Origin: WHTK01 sp963711035
GTDB taxonomy: Bacteria; Chloroflexota; Dehalococcoidia; DSTF01; WHTK01
Assembly (NCBI GenBank): GCA_963711035.1
Contig: CAVQCN010000001.1
Span: 434,001-498,000 of the forward strand
Length of the DNA stretch: 64,000 bases
Direction of reading: 5' to 3'
A program made the position numbers and the translations under genes. Shown here piece by piece: positions 16,411 through 27,852 of the stretch (within the stretch, counting starts at the first letter, position 1; the number at the start of each line of letters is the position of its first letter). Below the pieces are notes generated by a model, which was not told the DNA's origin, searched no databases, and was given only the letters and a program-made list of their open reading frames with translations.

Positions 16411-16439
16411 TTGACGTGCGTACCCTTCCCTGCTAGACT
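16411..16439 (+). promoter_or_regulatory. Promoter of the cbpA-htrA-hspR-clpC operon
   Basis: TTGACG (16411-16416), a 17-base spacer, TAGACT (16434-16439). The ATG of cbpA is 34 bases further on. Confidence 0.75.
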
Positions 16440-16473
16440 GAACCTGTCTTCGAGCGTTCGGAGCAAGACCCTT

Positions 16474-17370
16474 ATGGCGAAAGACTTCTACGAAATCCTG
16501 GGCGTCAGCCGCACGGCGAGCGAGAAAGACATCCGCGCCGCCTACCGCAAGCTGGCCCGCAAACTCCATCCCGACGTCAATCCCGGCGATGCCGCCGCCG
16601 AGGCGCGCTTCAAGGAGATCAACGCCGCCAACGACGTGCTCTCTGACCCCGAGAAGCGCAAGAAGTACGACAAGTACGGCGACAACTGGGAGCACGCCGA
16701 CGAGATCGAGCGCGCCCAGCGCGCCCGCGGTCGTGGCGGCAGCTTCCGCTTTAGCGGCGGACCCAACGTCGAGTTCGGCGCTGGCGGCGACTTCAGCGAT
16801 ATCTTTGGCGGCATGTTCAGCGGCGGTGGCGGCCGCGTCCGTCATCGCCCGCCGATGCCGACCGAGCAGCCCGTTGAGGTCAGCCTGGAGGAGGCCTTCG
16901 GCGGCACGTCTCGCATGCTTCTGATCGACGGCGACCACGGCGAGTCGCACCGCATCGAGGTGCGCATCCCGCCCGGCGTCGACACCGGCTCGCGCGTCCG
17001 CGTCGCCGGCGAAGGACAGGCCGGCTTCGACGGCCGTCGCGGCGACCTCTACCTCCTGGTAACGATCCGTCCCAACCCGCGCTTCGAGCGCAAGGGCGAC
17101 GACCTGCACACGGACGTCGAGGTGCCGCTGACTACCGCCGTCCTCGGCGGAGAGGTCGAGGTGCCGACCATCGACCGCAAGGTGGCGCTGAAGCTGCCGC
17201 CTCAGACGCAGAACGGCCGCGTCTTCAAGCTGACGGGCCTGGGCATGTCCCGCCTCAGCGCCCCGATGAGCCGCGGCGACCTCTATGCGCGGGTCAAGGT
17301 GAAGTTGCCCGAAAAGCTGGGCGACAAGGAGAAGCAGCTCTTCGAAGAGCTGAAGGCAGCAGGATATTGA
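16474..17370 (+). CDS. cbpA: DnaJ-class co-chaperone (CbpA type)
   Basis: 298 aa. J domain at residues 4-70 with HPD at 32-34, a Gly/Phe-rich linker (about 100-130, GGDFSDIFGGMFSGGGG), and the two-part C-terminal substrate domain with no CxxCxGxG zinc repeats. It stimulates DnaK ATPase and binds unfolded clients. The start at ATG 16474 was chosen because the J domain begins there. First gene of a heat-shock operon; the next gene overlaps its stop. dnaK and grpE are not in the window. Confidence 0.92.
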   Translation: MAKDFYEILGVSRTASEKDIRAAYRKLARKLHPDVNPGDAAAEARFKEINAANDVLSDPEKRKKYDKYGDNWEHADEIERAQRARGRGGSFRFSGGPNVEFGAGGDFSDIFGGMFSGGGGRVRHRPPMPTEQPVEVSLEEAFGGTSRMLLIDGDHGESHRIEVRIPPGVDTGSRVRVAGEGQAGFDGRRGDLYLLVTIRPNPRFERKGDDLHTDVEVPLTTAVLGGEVEVPTIDRKVALKLPPQTQNGRVFKLTGLGMSRLSAPMSRGDLYARVKVKLPEKLGDKEKQLFEELKAAGY

Positions 17371-18365
17371 CCAACAACCTCGAAACAGAAGCGATGGACG
17401 CCTACTCGGCCGCCGTTTCCGGCGCCGCCGAGCGGGTCGGCCCCGCCGTGATCAAAGTGGAAGTCGCCGGCGCGCCGCGGCCGCAGAACCGCGGCGGCGG
17501 ACGGAGCCGGAGGCCCCGTCCCGATGACGGGCAAAGGCCCGGCGCCTCTGGCTCCGGCGTGATCTTCGATTCGCACGGCCGCGCCGTGACTAATGCGCAT
17601 GTCGTGCAGGCTGCCCCGCAGCCAGACGCCATCTCCGTCGTGCTCAGCGACGGCCGGCGCTTCCCTGCCCTGGTCGAGTTCGCCGACCCGGCGGTCGATA
17701 TCGCCGTGCTGCGCATCGTAGCGCCGGGATCGCTGCCGGTGGCGCAGCTCGTCTCGGAGCCGGTCAAGGTCGGCCAGCTCGTCGTCGCCATCGGCAATCC
17801 CTTCGGGCTGAGCTGGACCGTCACGGCCGGCGTCGTCAGCGCCGTCGGCCGCACCCTGCCGGCGGGCGGCGGCCACGAGCTCGCCAACCTGATCCAGACC
17901 GACACGCCGATTAATCCCGGCAACTCGGGTGGGGCGCTGGTGGACGCCCGCGGCCGCGTCATCGGCATCACGACCGCGATCCTGCCCTACGCGCAGGGCG
18001 TCGGCTTCGTTGTGCCGGTCGAGACCGTGTTCGGCGCCATCGCCCGCGACAAGGAACGGCGCGCCGCTTCGCCGCCGCCCCGCTTCGGCGTCAGCGGCAT
18101 GGCGGCGCCGGTCGACGACGCCGTGGCGAAGCGCCTGGGGCTGACCGAGGCCCGCGGAGTGCTCGTGGTCGAGGTGCAGAGCGGCTCGCCCGCCGAGCGC
18201 GCCAGCCTGCGCCCGCTGGACGTCATCGTGCGGCTGGGCGAGGCGCCGGTCGCCAGCGTGGAGCAGATGAAGCACCGCCTCGACCTCGCGTCCGAGGGCG
18301 AGAGCGTCGAGGTGTCGTTCCTGCGCGGCGGCAACCCGCGCAAGACGCACGTGGTCCTGGGCTGA
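17367..18365 (+). CDS. HtrA-like serine protease with PDZ domain, apparently cytoplasmic
   Basis: 332 aa. Trypsin-like domain with the triad in TNAHVV (His), PAVDIAVLRI (Asp) and NPGNSGGALVD (Ser), then one PDZ domain (about 235-330). The TTG start overlaps the cbpA stop; an ATG at 17394 is also possible. Neither start gives a signal peptide or membrane anchor, unusual for DegP/DegS relatives, and it sits in an operon of cytoplasmic chaperones. It may therefore act in cytoplasmic protein quality control. A Pro/Arg-rich segment (about 30-52) interrupts the N-terminal part. Confidence 0.88.
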   Translation: MTNNLETEAMDAYSAAVSGAAERVGPAVIKVEVAGAPRPQNRGGGRSRRPRPDDGQRPGASGSGVIFDSHGRAVTNAHVVQAAPQPDAISVVLSDGRRFPALVEFADPAVDIAVLRIVAPGSLPVAQLVSEPVKVGQLVVAIGNPFGLSWTVTAGVVSAVGRTLPAGGGHELANLIQTDTPINPGNSGGALVDARGRVIGITTAILPYAQGVGFVVPVETVFGAIARDKERRAASPPPRFGVSGMAAPVDDAVAKRLGLTEARGVLVVEVQSGSPAERASLRPLDVIVRLGEAPVASVEQMKHRLDLASEGESVEVSFLRGGNPRKTHVVLG

Positions 18366-18486
18366 ACGGGGACCACCTGGAGGACGAAGAAGAGCGAACC
18401 GGCCCTGTGAACGGGGCCGGATGAAGGGATAAGAAGGAAGAGACCGGTTTGCGCGCACGCCGCGCGGCCGGCCGGGATGTGACGAC

Positions 18487-18846
18487 ATGAACGAGAACGG
18501 CGAATACACGGACGACCACGAAGAGCCCGCCTTCATCATCAGCGTGGCGGCTCGCATGCTGGGCGTGCACGCGCAGACCCTGCGCTACTACGAGCGCGCC
18601 GGCGTCGTGGCGCCCTCGCGCTCGCAGGGTCGCATCCGTCTCTACTCCCGCGCCGACCTCGACCGCGTGCGCCAGATCCAGCGCCTCATCGAGCAGCTGG
18701 GCGTCAATCTCGCCGGCGCCGAGATCATCATCAACATGAGCGGCCGCCTGCGCGCTCTCGAAGAGGAGAACGAGGCCCTGCGCCGCGAGGTACAGCGCTT
18801 CCGCGACACCCGCCTGCCGGCCGTGCGAGAGGACGGGCAGCAATGA
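18487..18846 (+). CDS. hspR: MerR-family heat-shock repressor HspR
   Basis: 119 aa. A MerR-type winged helix (about 18-85: SVAARMLGVHAQTLRYYERAGVV) is followed by a short coiled coil (LRALEEENEALRREVQRF) in place of a metal or drug domain, as in HspR. HspR represses chaperone genes with DnaK as co-repressor. It lies 121 bases after htrA; a CCGGCCC/GGGCCGG hairpin at 18399-18420 has no U tract. It likely controls this operon and hsp20. Confidence 0.88.
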   Translation: MNENGEYTDDHEEPAFIISVAARMLGVHAQTLRYYERAGVVAPSRSQGRIRLYSRADLDRVRQIQRLIEQLGVNLAGAEIIINMSGRLRALEEENEALRREVQRFRDTRLPAVREDGQQ

Positions 18847-18917
18847 CCCGCATCGGAGCGCTCGCCTCGCGACCGTCTATTCGGGCTTGTGAACCCATGT
18901 ACCCAGAGAAAGAGCAG

Positions 18918-18970
18918 GGGTCGCGGGGGCGAAGCCCATGCGGGGGGAGTCTGAGGGGTCTCCCCTCAGC
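18918..18970. repeat. Family-B dispersed repeat
   Basis: Reads GGGGGCGAAGCCCATGCGGG followed by a GTCTGAGGGG...CCCCTCAG inverted repeat. Similar blocks lie at about 24665-24745, 33763-33838 and 51013-51075. It occupies the 272-base gap between hspR and clpC. Confidence 0.7.
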
Positions 18971-19118
18971 ATTCCTTCTTCTGAGCGAAGCAGCGCAGAG
19001 CGATGCGAAGCCCGCCGACTACTTTCACGAGGACGTTCCTCGATGGAACGCAACGAACCTTTGATGCCGCTGTCAGGGACCGCGGCGTAGCGTAATAACA
19101 ACAACAGGTGATGCAATC

Positions 19119-21575
<2,457 letters not shown>

Positions 21576-21624
21576 CCGTAGGGGCGACGCTCGCCGTCGC
21601 CCGCCGACGCAACGCACCGTAATC

Positions 21625-21656
21625 GAAGGGGCCGTCTCATCCGAGACGGCCCCTTC
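21625..21656 (+). terminator. Terminator hairpin after clpC
   Basis: A 14-base perfect stem (GAAGGGGCCGTCTC / GAGACGGCCCCTTC) with an ATCC loop, followed by CGTTTG. A weaker GGGCGACG/CGTCGCCC hairpin lies just upstream at 21582-21602. Confidence 0.75.
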
Positions 21657-21697
21657 CGTTTGCCTGGGACGGGTTGATGGCGGACGGGAGCGTCGTA

Positions 21698-21820
21698 GCC
21701 CCTCACTCTGGCCCTCTCCCCCAGGGAGAGGGGACACGTGGTCAGCCCTTGAAATGCTTGCGGCCGAAGCCGCGAGCCCAGCCTCCTCTCCTTCTGGGAG
21801 AGGATTGAGGCGAGGGGTTA
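21698..21820. repeat. Family-C dispersed repeats, two copies
   Basis: Copy one (about 21698-21735) reads CCCCTCACTCTGGCCCTCTC then AGGGAGAGGGG. Copy two (about 21783-21820) reads CCTCTCCTTCTGGGAGAGGA then GAGGCGAGGGG. Both contain a short CTCTCC/GGAGAG hairpin beside a GTGAGGGG or GCGAGGGG box. Confidence 0.65.
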
Positions 21821-21837
21821 CCCCGCCCCGTTTTCCC

Positions 21838-22767
21838 TTACGGCCCGAACAGCCACCCGCCGCCCGAGAAGCCCGCCTCGTTCGTGGGGCAGAGCAGCTG
21901 CGTGGATTCCTGACGATGCACCGCGTAGTGCAGATGCGGCGCTTCGCTATAACCCGTATCGCCGCTCAGGCCGATGATATCGCCCGCCTCCACCCGCCAT
22001 CGCGCCACCTCGGTGAACGTCTGGTAGTCGCGCATAGCGGCGAACTGCGAGGCAAAGTCGGTACCAGGTCCGTAGCCGGCGAGAAAGGCCGTCACGGGCA
22101 GCGACCTGAGGGTTTCGACCCCGAGATGGGCGTACTCGGTTACGAAGGCGTCGTTCTCGACAACGACGAAGATGCCTTTGCCGCCACCCGGTCCCGGAAA
22201 GGGCGAGAGCGGCGCGCGGGCGCGGTCGGGGTCGCCGATATACGGTTCGCGGTCGACGCCATAGTAGTCGAAGGCATTCGACGTAGTGACGACGTAGAGA
22301 TGGGCTATGCCCGGCATCGTGGCGAGCACGGGCGTGCCGGGCGGGATGTACCAGTCGACGGCGGGCTGGCCCTCGTACTCGACGTGGGTGCGGCAGTCCC
22401 AGCCGGAGCGATTGGCGACCGCCGCGTCGTCCGACACCTGATCGTCCCGGCTGTAGGCAAGCGCCTGAGGCCCGCCGCCCCATTGCAGCGTCCGGTCAGG
22501 CGACTGACCGACCACGACGCCCAGACGGGTCGTGGGGTCGATTGGGAAGCCATGCGGTTCGAGTGTCTCTGGCTGAGGCGTAGGCGTGGAGGTAGCAGGC
22601 GGAAGCAAGGTGGCAGTGGGCGCGGGCAGCCGCGTCGGCGTCCCAGGTGCCAGAGTGAGCGACGGCGACGCGGTCGGCGTGGCTTCTGGGCCTCCTCCGC
22701 AGGCAAGGGCGGCCAGCGCGACGCACGACAGGACGGCGGCAACGATGCGATTCACGATACGCAGCAT
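21838..22767 (-). CDS. M23-like (LytM fold) lipoprotein, probably degenerate
   Basis: 309 aa. Signal peptide with lipobox LAALAC (Cys near 23) and a Thr/Pro-rich linker to about residue 70, so a surface lipoprotein. The C-terminal LytM-type domain has AVDWYIPPGTPVLA and the HxH motif in APHLHYAVH. The first zinc-ligand histidine, expected as HxxxD, is replaced (QPAVD), so catalysis is doubtful. It could be a cell-wall binding or amidase-activating relative, as known for degenerate LytM proteins. Confidence 0.75.
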   Translation of the reverse strand: MLRIVNRIVAAVLSCVALAALACGGGPEATPTASPSLTLAPGTPTRLPAPTATLLPPATSTPTPQPETLEPHGFPIDPTTRLGVVVGQSPDRTLQWGGGPQALAYSRDDQVSDDAAVANRSGWDCRTHVEYEGQPAVDWYIPPGTPVLATMPGIAHLYVVTTSNAFDYYGVDREPYIGDPDRARAPLSPFPGPGGGKGIFVVVENDAFVTEYAHLGVETLRSLPVTAFLAGYGPGTDFASQFAAMRDYQTFTEVARWRVEAGDIIGLSGDTGYSEAPHLHYAVHRQESTQLLCPTNEAGFSGGGWLFGP

Positions 22768-22812
22768 ATCGCCGCGCTAGGCAAGCAGGGCTACGCGCTG
22801 ACAAAATGCGGT

Positions 22813-23514
22813 ATGAGCTCCTCCCCTAGCACGTCTTTCTGGCAAGGACGAGCCGTGCGCCTGGCCGCGGTGCTGGTCGCCGTCACGCTGCTTTACAACG
22901 TCTTCGAGGGCGCCGTTGCCGTCGCGTCCGGCCTGCACGCCCACAGCCTGACCCTCGTCGCGTTCGGCGCGGATAGCTACGTCGAGGTGCTGGCGGCGGC
23001 AGCTGTGCTCTGGCGCCTCTCGTTCCGGGACGAGGAGGAGGGCGAGGCTGCCGAGGCGAAAGCGATGCGCCTGATCGGCGTCACGTTCCTGGTCCTGGCC
23101 GCCGCCATCGCCTTCGAGGCCGTCTCGGGCCTGGCGAGCGGTCACGCCGCCGAGCAGTCCGTCGTCGGTATCGCCCTGCTCTGCCTCTCGCTGGTCCTCA
23201 TGCCGGCGCTCTCGCTGACCAAGCTGTGGCTGGCGGCGCGCACAAACCTGCCCGTCCTCGCCGCCGAGGCCAAGGAGACGGTCGCGTGCTCCTGGCTCTC
23301 GATCACCAGCCTCGCAGGCCTCGTCGCCATCGCCCTGGTCGGCTGGTGGTGGCTCGATTCCGCGGCGGCGCTGCTCATGCTGCCGTGGCTCGTCAAGGAA
23401 GGCCTCGAAGGCCTGCGCGGCGACGCCTGCTTCGAGGGCGCCACCGTCTGCTTCTGCCCGCACTGCTTCTTCGGCCTGCGCGCCTGTCACGCCAGCTGCT
23501 GTGTACCGGCATGA
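22813..23514 (+). CDS. Cation-diffusion-facilitator-like membrane transporter with Cys-rich tail
   Basis: 233 aa with about six hydrophobic segments. The CDF-like core includes TLVAFGADSYVEVLAA in an early helix and LAAEAKETVACSWLSI later, matching the D/H-containing metal-site helices. In place of the usual ferredoxin-like cytoplasmic domain it ends in a Cys/His-rich tail (CFEGATVCFCPHCFF then CHASCC) that could bind metal. The ATG at 22813 was chosen; the open frame extends far upstream but that part is antisense to the M23 gene. Confidence 0.78.
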   Translation: MSSSPSTSFWQGRAVRLAAVLVAVTLLYNVFEGAVAVASGLHAHSLTLVAFGADSYVEVLAAAAVLWRLSFRDEEEGEAAEAKAMRLIGVTFLVLAAAIAFEAVSGLASGHAAEQSVVGIALLCLSLVLMPALSLTKLWLAARTNLPVLAAEAKETVACSWLSITSLAGLVAIALVGWWWLDSAAALLMLPWLVKEGLEGLRGDACFEGATVCFCPHCFFGLRACHASCCVPA

Positions 23515-23544
23515 ACGCGGTCGGCCAGGAAAGAGAACCGGCGT

Positions 23545-23550
23545 TAGACT
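23545..23550 (+). promoter_or_regulatory. -10 element of a probable leaderless promoter (cysteine synthase)
   Basis: TAGACT ends 6 bases before the ATG at 23557, which puts the transcript start at or next to the start codon. There is no Shine-Dalgarno sequence in between. Confidence 0.55.
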
Positions 23551-23556
23551 GACGGT

Positions 23557-24486
23557 ATGGACCTGCTCTCCCTCGTCGGCCACACACCACTCATCGAGCT
23601 GAAGGACTGCTCACCGAAGCCGGGCGTGCGGCTCTTCGCCAAGCTGGAGGGCCAGAACCCGACCGGCTCGATCAAGGACCGCATCGTCGCCTTCATGCTG
23701 GAGCGCGCGAGGGCAGACGGACGCCTCAAGCCCGGCCAGGAGCTGGTCGAGGCAACGACCGGTAACACGGGCATCTCGCTGGCCATGGCGGGCGGCCGCC
23801 TGGGCCACCCGGTGCGCGCCGTGGTGCCCGAGAGCGTCTTCCCCGACCTCGTGCGGGCGCTGCAGGCCTGGGGCGCCCAGGTCGAGTGGGTACCGCCCGA
23901 CCTCGGCATCAAGAGCGCCATCGACGTGGCGCGTGACATCGCCGCCCGCGACGACGCCTTTCTGCTCAACCAGTTCGCCTCGCCCGACAACCCCACCTGC
24001 CACTACGAGACGACCGGCATCGAAATCATCGAGGCGTGTCCGGACATCGACGTGTTCATCGCGGGCCTCGGCACCGGCGGCACGATCATGGGCGTCGGCC
24101 GGCGGCTCAAGGAGTACAAGCCCGACGTGACGCTGATCGCGGCCGAGCCGCACCCCGGCAACCACCTGCAGGGCCTGCGCAGCCTGGACGACGGCTACGT
24201 GCCGCCCATCCTCGACGTCACCCGCCTCGACGCCAAGATCCTGGTGCGCACGTCCAGCGCCTTCCGCGCCGCCCGCGAGCTGCTGGCCCGCGAGGGCGTG
24301 CTGGCCGGCCTCAGCTCCGGCGCCGTGCTGCACGCCGGCCTGCGCTGGGCGCAGCGCATGGAGCGCGGCAACATCGTCATGATCTTCGCGGACTCGGGCT
24401 GGAAGTACCTCGGCTCGCCCGCCTTCCGTATCGAGGAGCCCCTGCCGGAGGACGAGGAGTCGCTGGACGACATCCTCTGGTGGTAG
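23557..24486 (+). CDS. Cysteine synthase (PLP-dependent, CysM/CysK family)
   Basis: 309 aa. Makes cysteine from O-acetylserine (or O-phosphoserine) and sulfide. The PLP lysine is K40 in NPTGSIKDR, the substrate loop is ATTGNTGISLAM, and the phosphate-binding glycines are GLGTGGTIMGVG. The C-terminal half (AGLSSGAVLHAGL) is complete. CysK and CysM cannot be separated with confidence; length and tail look CysM-like. Preceded by a leaderless promoter element. Confidence 0.92.
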   Translation: MDLLSLVGHTPLIELKDCSPKPGVRLFAKLEGQNPTGSIKDRIVAFMLERARADGRLKPGQELVEATTGNTGISLAMAGGRLGHPVRAVVPESVFPDLVRALQAWGAQVEWVPPDLGIKSAIDVARDIAARDDAFLLNQFASPDNPTCHYETTGIEIIEACPDIDVFIAGLGTGGTIMGVGRRLKEYKPDVTLIAAEPHPGNHLQGLRSLDDGYVPPILDVTRLDAKILVRTSSAFRAARELLAREGVLAGLSSGAVLHAGLRWAQRMERGNIVMIFADSGWKYLGSPAFRIEEPLPEDEESLDDILWW

Positions 24487-24880
24487 ACGAGGCGCTGTCA
24501 TTCTGAGCCGACCCCACGTGCCGTCATTCTGAGCCGCGGGCGAAGAATCTCCCGCGGCAGACAGAGCAGCGTCTGAGCGCGTGCCCCGTGGACGCTGACC
24601 CGAGATTGCTTCGCCGTGCCGGCCGACAGTAGACCGTCGCCACGTCCGCTCCGCATCGCCAGCGCTGCTTCGCCCCCATCCCCAAGGGGTAGAACTGAGG
24701 GACACCCCTCAGACTCCCCGCGCATGGGGCTTCGCCCCCGCTACCCCCTGCCTCGAAGTTGAAGGCTGATCGCTGATAGATCGATATGCGTGGCTGACAG
24801 CTCAACGCTCGCAGCTTGCTATGCTTGATCTACGTCTGGCTCGGAGCCCGGCCGGTTCGTCGCCGATGTGGAGGTCGAAC
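24487..24880. other. 394-base gap: repeats of families A and B, no gene
   Basis: A partial family-A copy at about 24496 and a full one at 24523-24551 (GTCATTCTGAGCCGCGG... GAAGAATCTC) are followed by ATTGCTTCG-type sequence near 24602 and an inverted family-B copy at about 24665-24745, ending CATGGGGCTTCGCCCCCGCT. Possible -10 TATGCT at 24819-24824 for the next gene. Confidence 0.65.
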
Positions 24881-25111
24881 ATGGCTACACAATGGGAATA
24901 CCGGGTCGTTTACGTAGACCCTCGCGGACGCATCTCCAGCGAGGGAGTCGAGTTCGTTCGGCAGAGCGGTGAGAACCGCACGGCTTTCATGCGCCGCTAC
25001 CTGGACACGCTGGGCAGCGAGGGCTGGGAGCTGGTGGGGATTCACCCACTGATTCGAAGCGAATCTAGCTACACGATCCTGAAGCGGGAAAAGGCGGAAG
25101 CCGCGGCCTGA
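24881..25111 (+). CDS. DUF4177-type small protein
   Basis: 76 aa. ATQWEYRVVYVD...GSEGWELVGIHPL matches the small DUF4177 family (two strands around a Trp-Glu-Leu core, as in WELV). ATG at 24881 with GGAGG seven bases upstream; the longer frame was rejected because that RBS is well placed. Function unknown. It converges with trpB. Confidence 0.75.
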   Translation: MATQWEYRVVYVDPRGRISSEGVEFVRQSGENRTAFMRRYLDTLGSEGWELVGIHPLIRSESSYTILKREKAEAAA

Positions 25112-25261
25112 TCGGGAGCGTGGTTGGCTAACTGCCCTACTCGAGGGCATTGATCACCGGATAGCTGGCGATTGACGGCCGGCTCCGGCCAGGCGTCGTT
25201 GACGGGAACGGGACCCTGGAACACGAGTTGCACGGCCTAAGGACGCCCGTCAGCCGAGGAC

Positions 25262-25289
25262 GAGATTCCTCACTCCGTTCGGAATGACA
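25262..25289. repeat. Family-A repeat, inverted copy
   Basis: GAGATTCCTCACTCCGTTCG followed by GAATGACA is the reverse complement of the family-A form. It sits between the convergent DUF4177 and trpB genes. Confidence 0.65.
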
Positions 25290-25337
25290 TTAGGGATGCG
25301 GTTCCAAGCTGAGGGATTCATCCCTCAGTGCCCGTAC

Positions 25338-26518
<1,181 letters not shown>

Positions 26519-26522
<4 letters not shown>

Positions 26523-27118
26523 GCGTCAGCTCCCGCGTTCTCAGTCCGGACACGTAAGGACGCAGCTTCAGCTCCGTCCTTACGACGCCCCGTAAAGTAG
26601 AGACCTCCCGACAGCGCATAGTCACTCGTGTCAGCCACAAGGCCAGCAGTCACGGGGTTACCGAAAATGTACTCGCCCACCGTGACGATATCTTCGTCAT
26701 CTCGCAGGACCCGATCATAGAAGCTCTGCTGCCACAAAGAGTAGCCATAGGCGCGCTTGTATCGATAGCCAGTCAGCTGCTTGAAGCGCTGAACAAACTG
26801 CAGCAGGCGTGCCTCATCATTCTTGCCCTGGACCAGAATGTGCACATGGTCCGGCATGAAGCAGTAGGCGAGCAGGTGAAAGGCGAGAGCATTGGCAGCA
26901 TGCTCCAGTTGCTCCATCGCTTCCTCGCTGAAGGAAGATTCGATCTCGAACACAGGTCCACGGGCCGTTCTGACCACGACGTGGTAGGCGTGCTGACCTT
27001 CGTAGGCAAAGTCTGGGAGACGAGGGCGTCTTCGGCCTAAGGGACGTCCCTCGGACGGAGCTAAAGCTTCGTCCCTACGTTGCTTCGGCGATTGCCGCGT
27101 GGCCCTGGCGTTCGTCAT
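26519..27118 (-). CDS. REP-associated tyrosine transposase (RAYT, Y1 HUH) inside the trp operon
   Basis: 199 aa. Y1-transposase core: HHVVVRTARG-like strand (seen as YHVVVRTARG), the HUH motif in FMPDHVHILV, and the catalytic tyrosine region GEYIFGNPVTAGLV, preceded by LWQQSFYDRVLRDDED. RAYTs nick and move REP palindromes and are often single-copy, domesticated genes. Its ATG overlaps the trpF stop as ATGA and its stop overlaps the trpB start as ATGA. A matching palindrome is embedded in each end of the frame (26553-26584 and 27053-27074). All core motifs are present, so it may be active. Confidence 0.92.
26553..26584. repeat. REP-like palindrome inside the 3' end of the RAYT frame
   Basis: A 32-base palindrome. 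The outer arms CGTAAGGACG and CGTCCTTACG are perfect; the inner blocks are AGCT and AGCT with a 2-base centre and a single mismatched pair. It encodes the RAYT tail. Its reverse complement matches the copy at 27053-27074 at 20 of 22 core positions. Confidence 0.85.
27053..27074. repeat. REP-like palindrome inside the 5' end of the RAYT frame
   Basis: Core blocks GGACG, AGCT, AGCT, CGTCC separated by 1, 2 and 1 bases, the same architecture as 26553-26584 and in inverted orientation to it. It encodes RAYT residues around RRDEALAPSEG. A separate 10-base palindrome GGGACGTCCC lies beside it at 27041. Confidence 0.85.
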
Positions 27119-27852
27119 CCGGTTGCTCTCACGGCTTCGATGAACGCGCGGATCTTTTCCGGGTCCTTGACGCCGTCCGTCTCGACGCCGCTCGATACGT
27201 CGACGCACCAGGGGCGCACCTGACGAATCGCTGCAGCGACGTTCTCGACCGTCAGGCCGCCGGCCAGCCAGACGGGCATCTGGGCCGCGACCTGCGCCGC
27301 CAGCGCCCAGTCGAACGCCACGCCGGTGCCGCCGAGCGTGCCTTTGCCGCCGCGGTCCAGCATGACGGCCATGGCGCTGCCGGTCTGCATCCGAGCCGTT
27401 ACTGCCGCCGCGTCGTCGCCGTCCTCGACGTGCACGACCTTGACCACCTGACGGTTGACCACCAGACACTGGCCCCAGGGCTCGCCGCCCGAAAGCTGGA
27501 TCAGGTCGAGGCCGACATCATCGGCGATATCGTTTATCTCATCCGCCTCGGCGTTGGCGAAGACGCCGACCGTCAGCGGCCGCTTGCGCTCCAGCAGGCG
27601 CTCCACGGCCGAGATGCCATGTTCGAACCAGGAACGCAGATCGGTCGCCTCGGTGCGGAACAGCGCCGGCGGGTCGCTCATCTCCATCTCAGCGAGCGGC
27701 GTGCCGAGAGCGTGCACGATGTCGTAGGCATCGTCGATCTCGACGCGGCGGCGGCTGTCGGCGAACATCAGGCCGACGAAGTCGGCGCCGGCCTCGGCCG
27801 CGACCTTGGCCTGTTCGACCGTACGACAACCGCATATCTTGACCCGCGTCAC
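27115..27852 (-). CDS. trpF: Phosphoribosylanthranilate isomerase
   Basis: 245 aa (beta/alpha)8 barrel; Amadori isomerisation of PRA to CdRP. Motifs: VKICGCRTVEQAKVAAEAGAD with the catalytic Cys, DLIQLSGGE, and the phosphate-binding LAGGLTVENV and DVSSGVETDGVKDPEKI. The GTG start overlaps the trpC stop. An insert at about residues 45-80 makes it somewhat longer than the usual 205 aa. Its stop overlaps the RAYT start. Confidence 0.93.
   Translation of the reverse strand: MTRVKICGCRTVEQAKVAAEAGADFVGLMFADSRRRVEIDDAYDIVHALGTPLAEMEMSDPPALFRTEATDLRSWFEHGISAVERLLERKRPLTVGVFANAEADEINDIADDVGLDLIQLSGGEPWGQCLVVNRQVVKVVHVEDGDDAAAVTARMQTGSAMAVMLDRGGKGTLGGTGVAFDWALAAQVAAQMPVWLAGGLTVENVAAAIRQVRPWCVDVSSGVETDGVKDPEKIRAFIEAVRATG

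Noticed and set aside
16266..16473. CIRCE element (HrcA site) in the heat-shock control region
   Set aside because: No TTAGCACTC-N9-GAGTGCTAA match; the visible palindrome has HAIR-like spacing instead.
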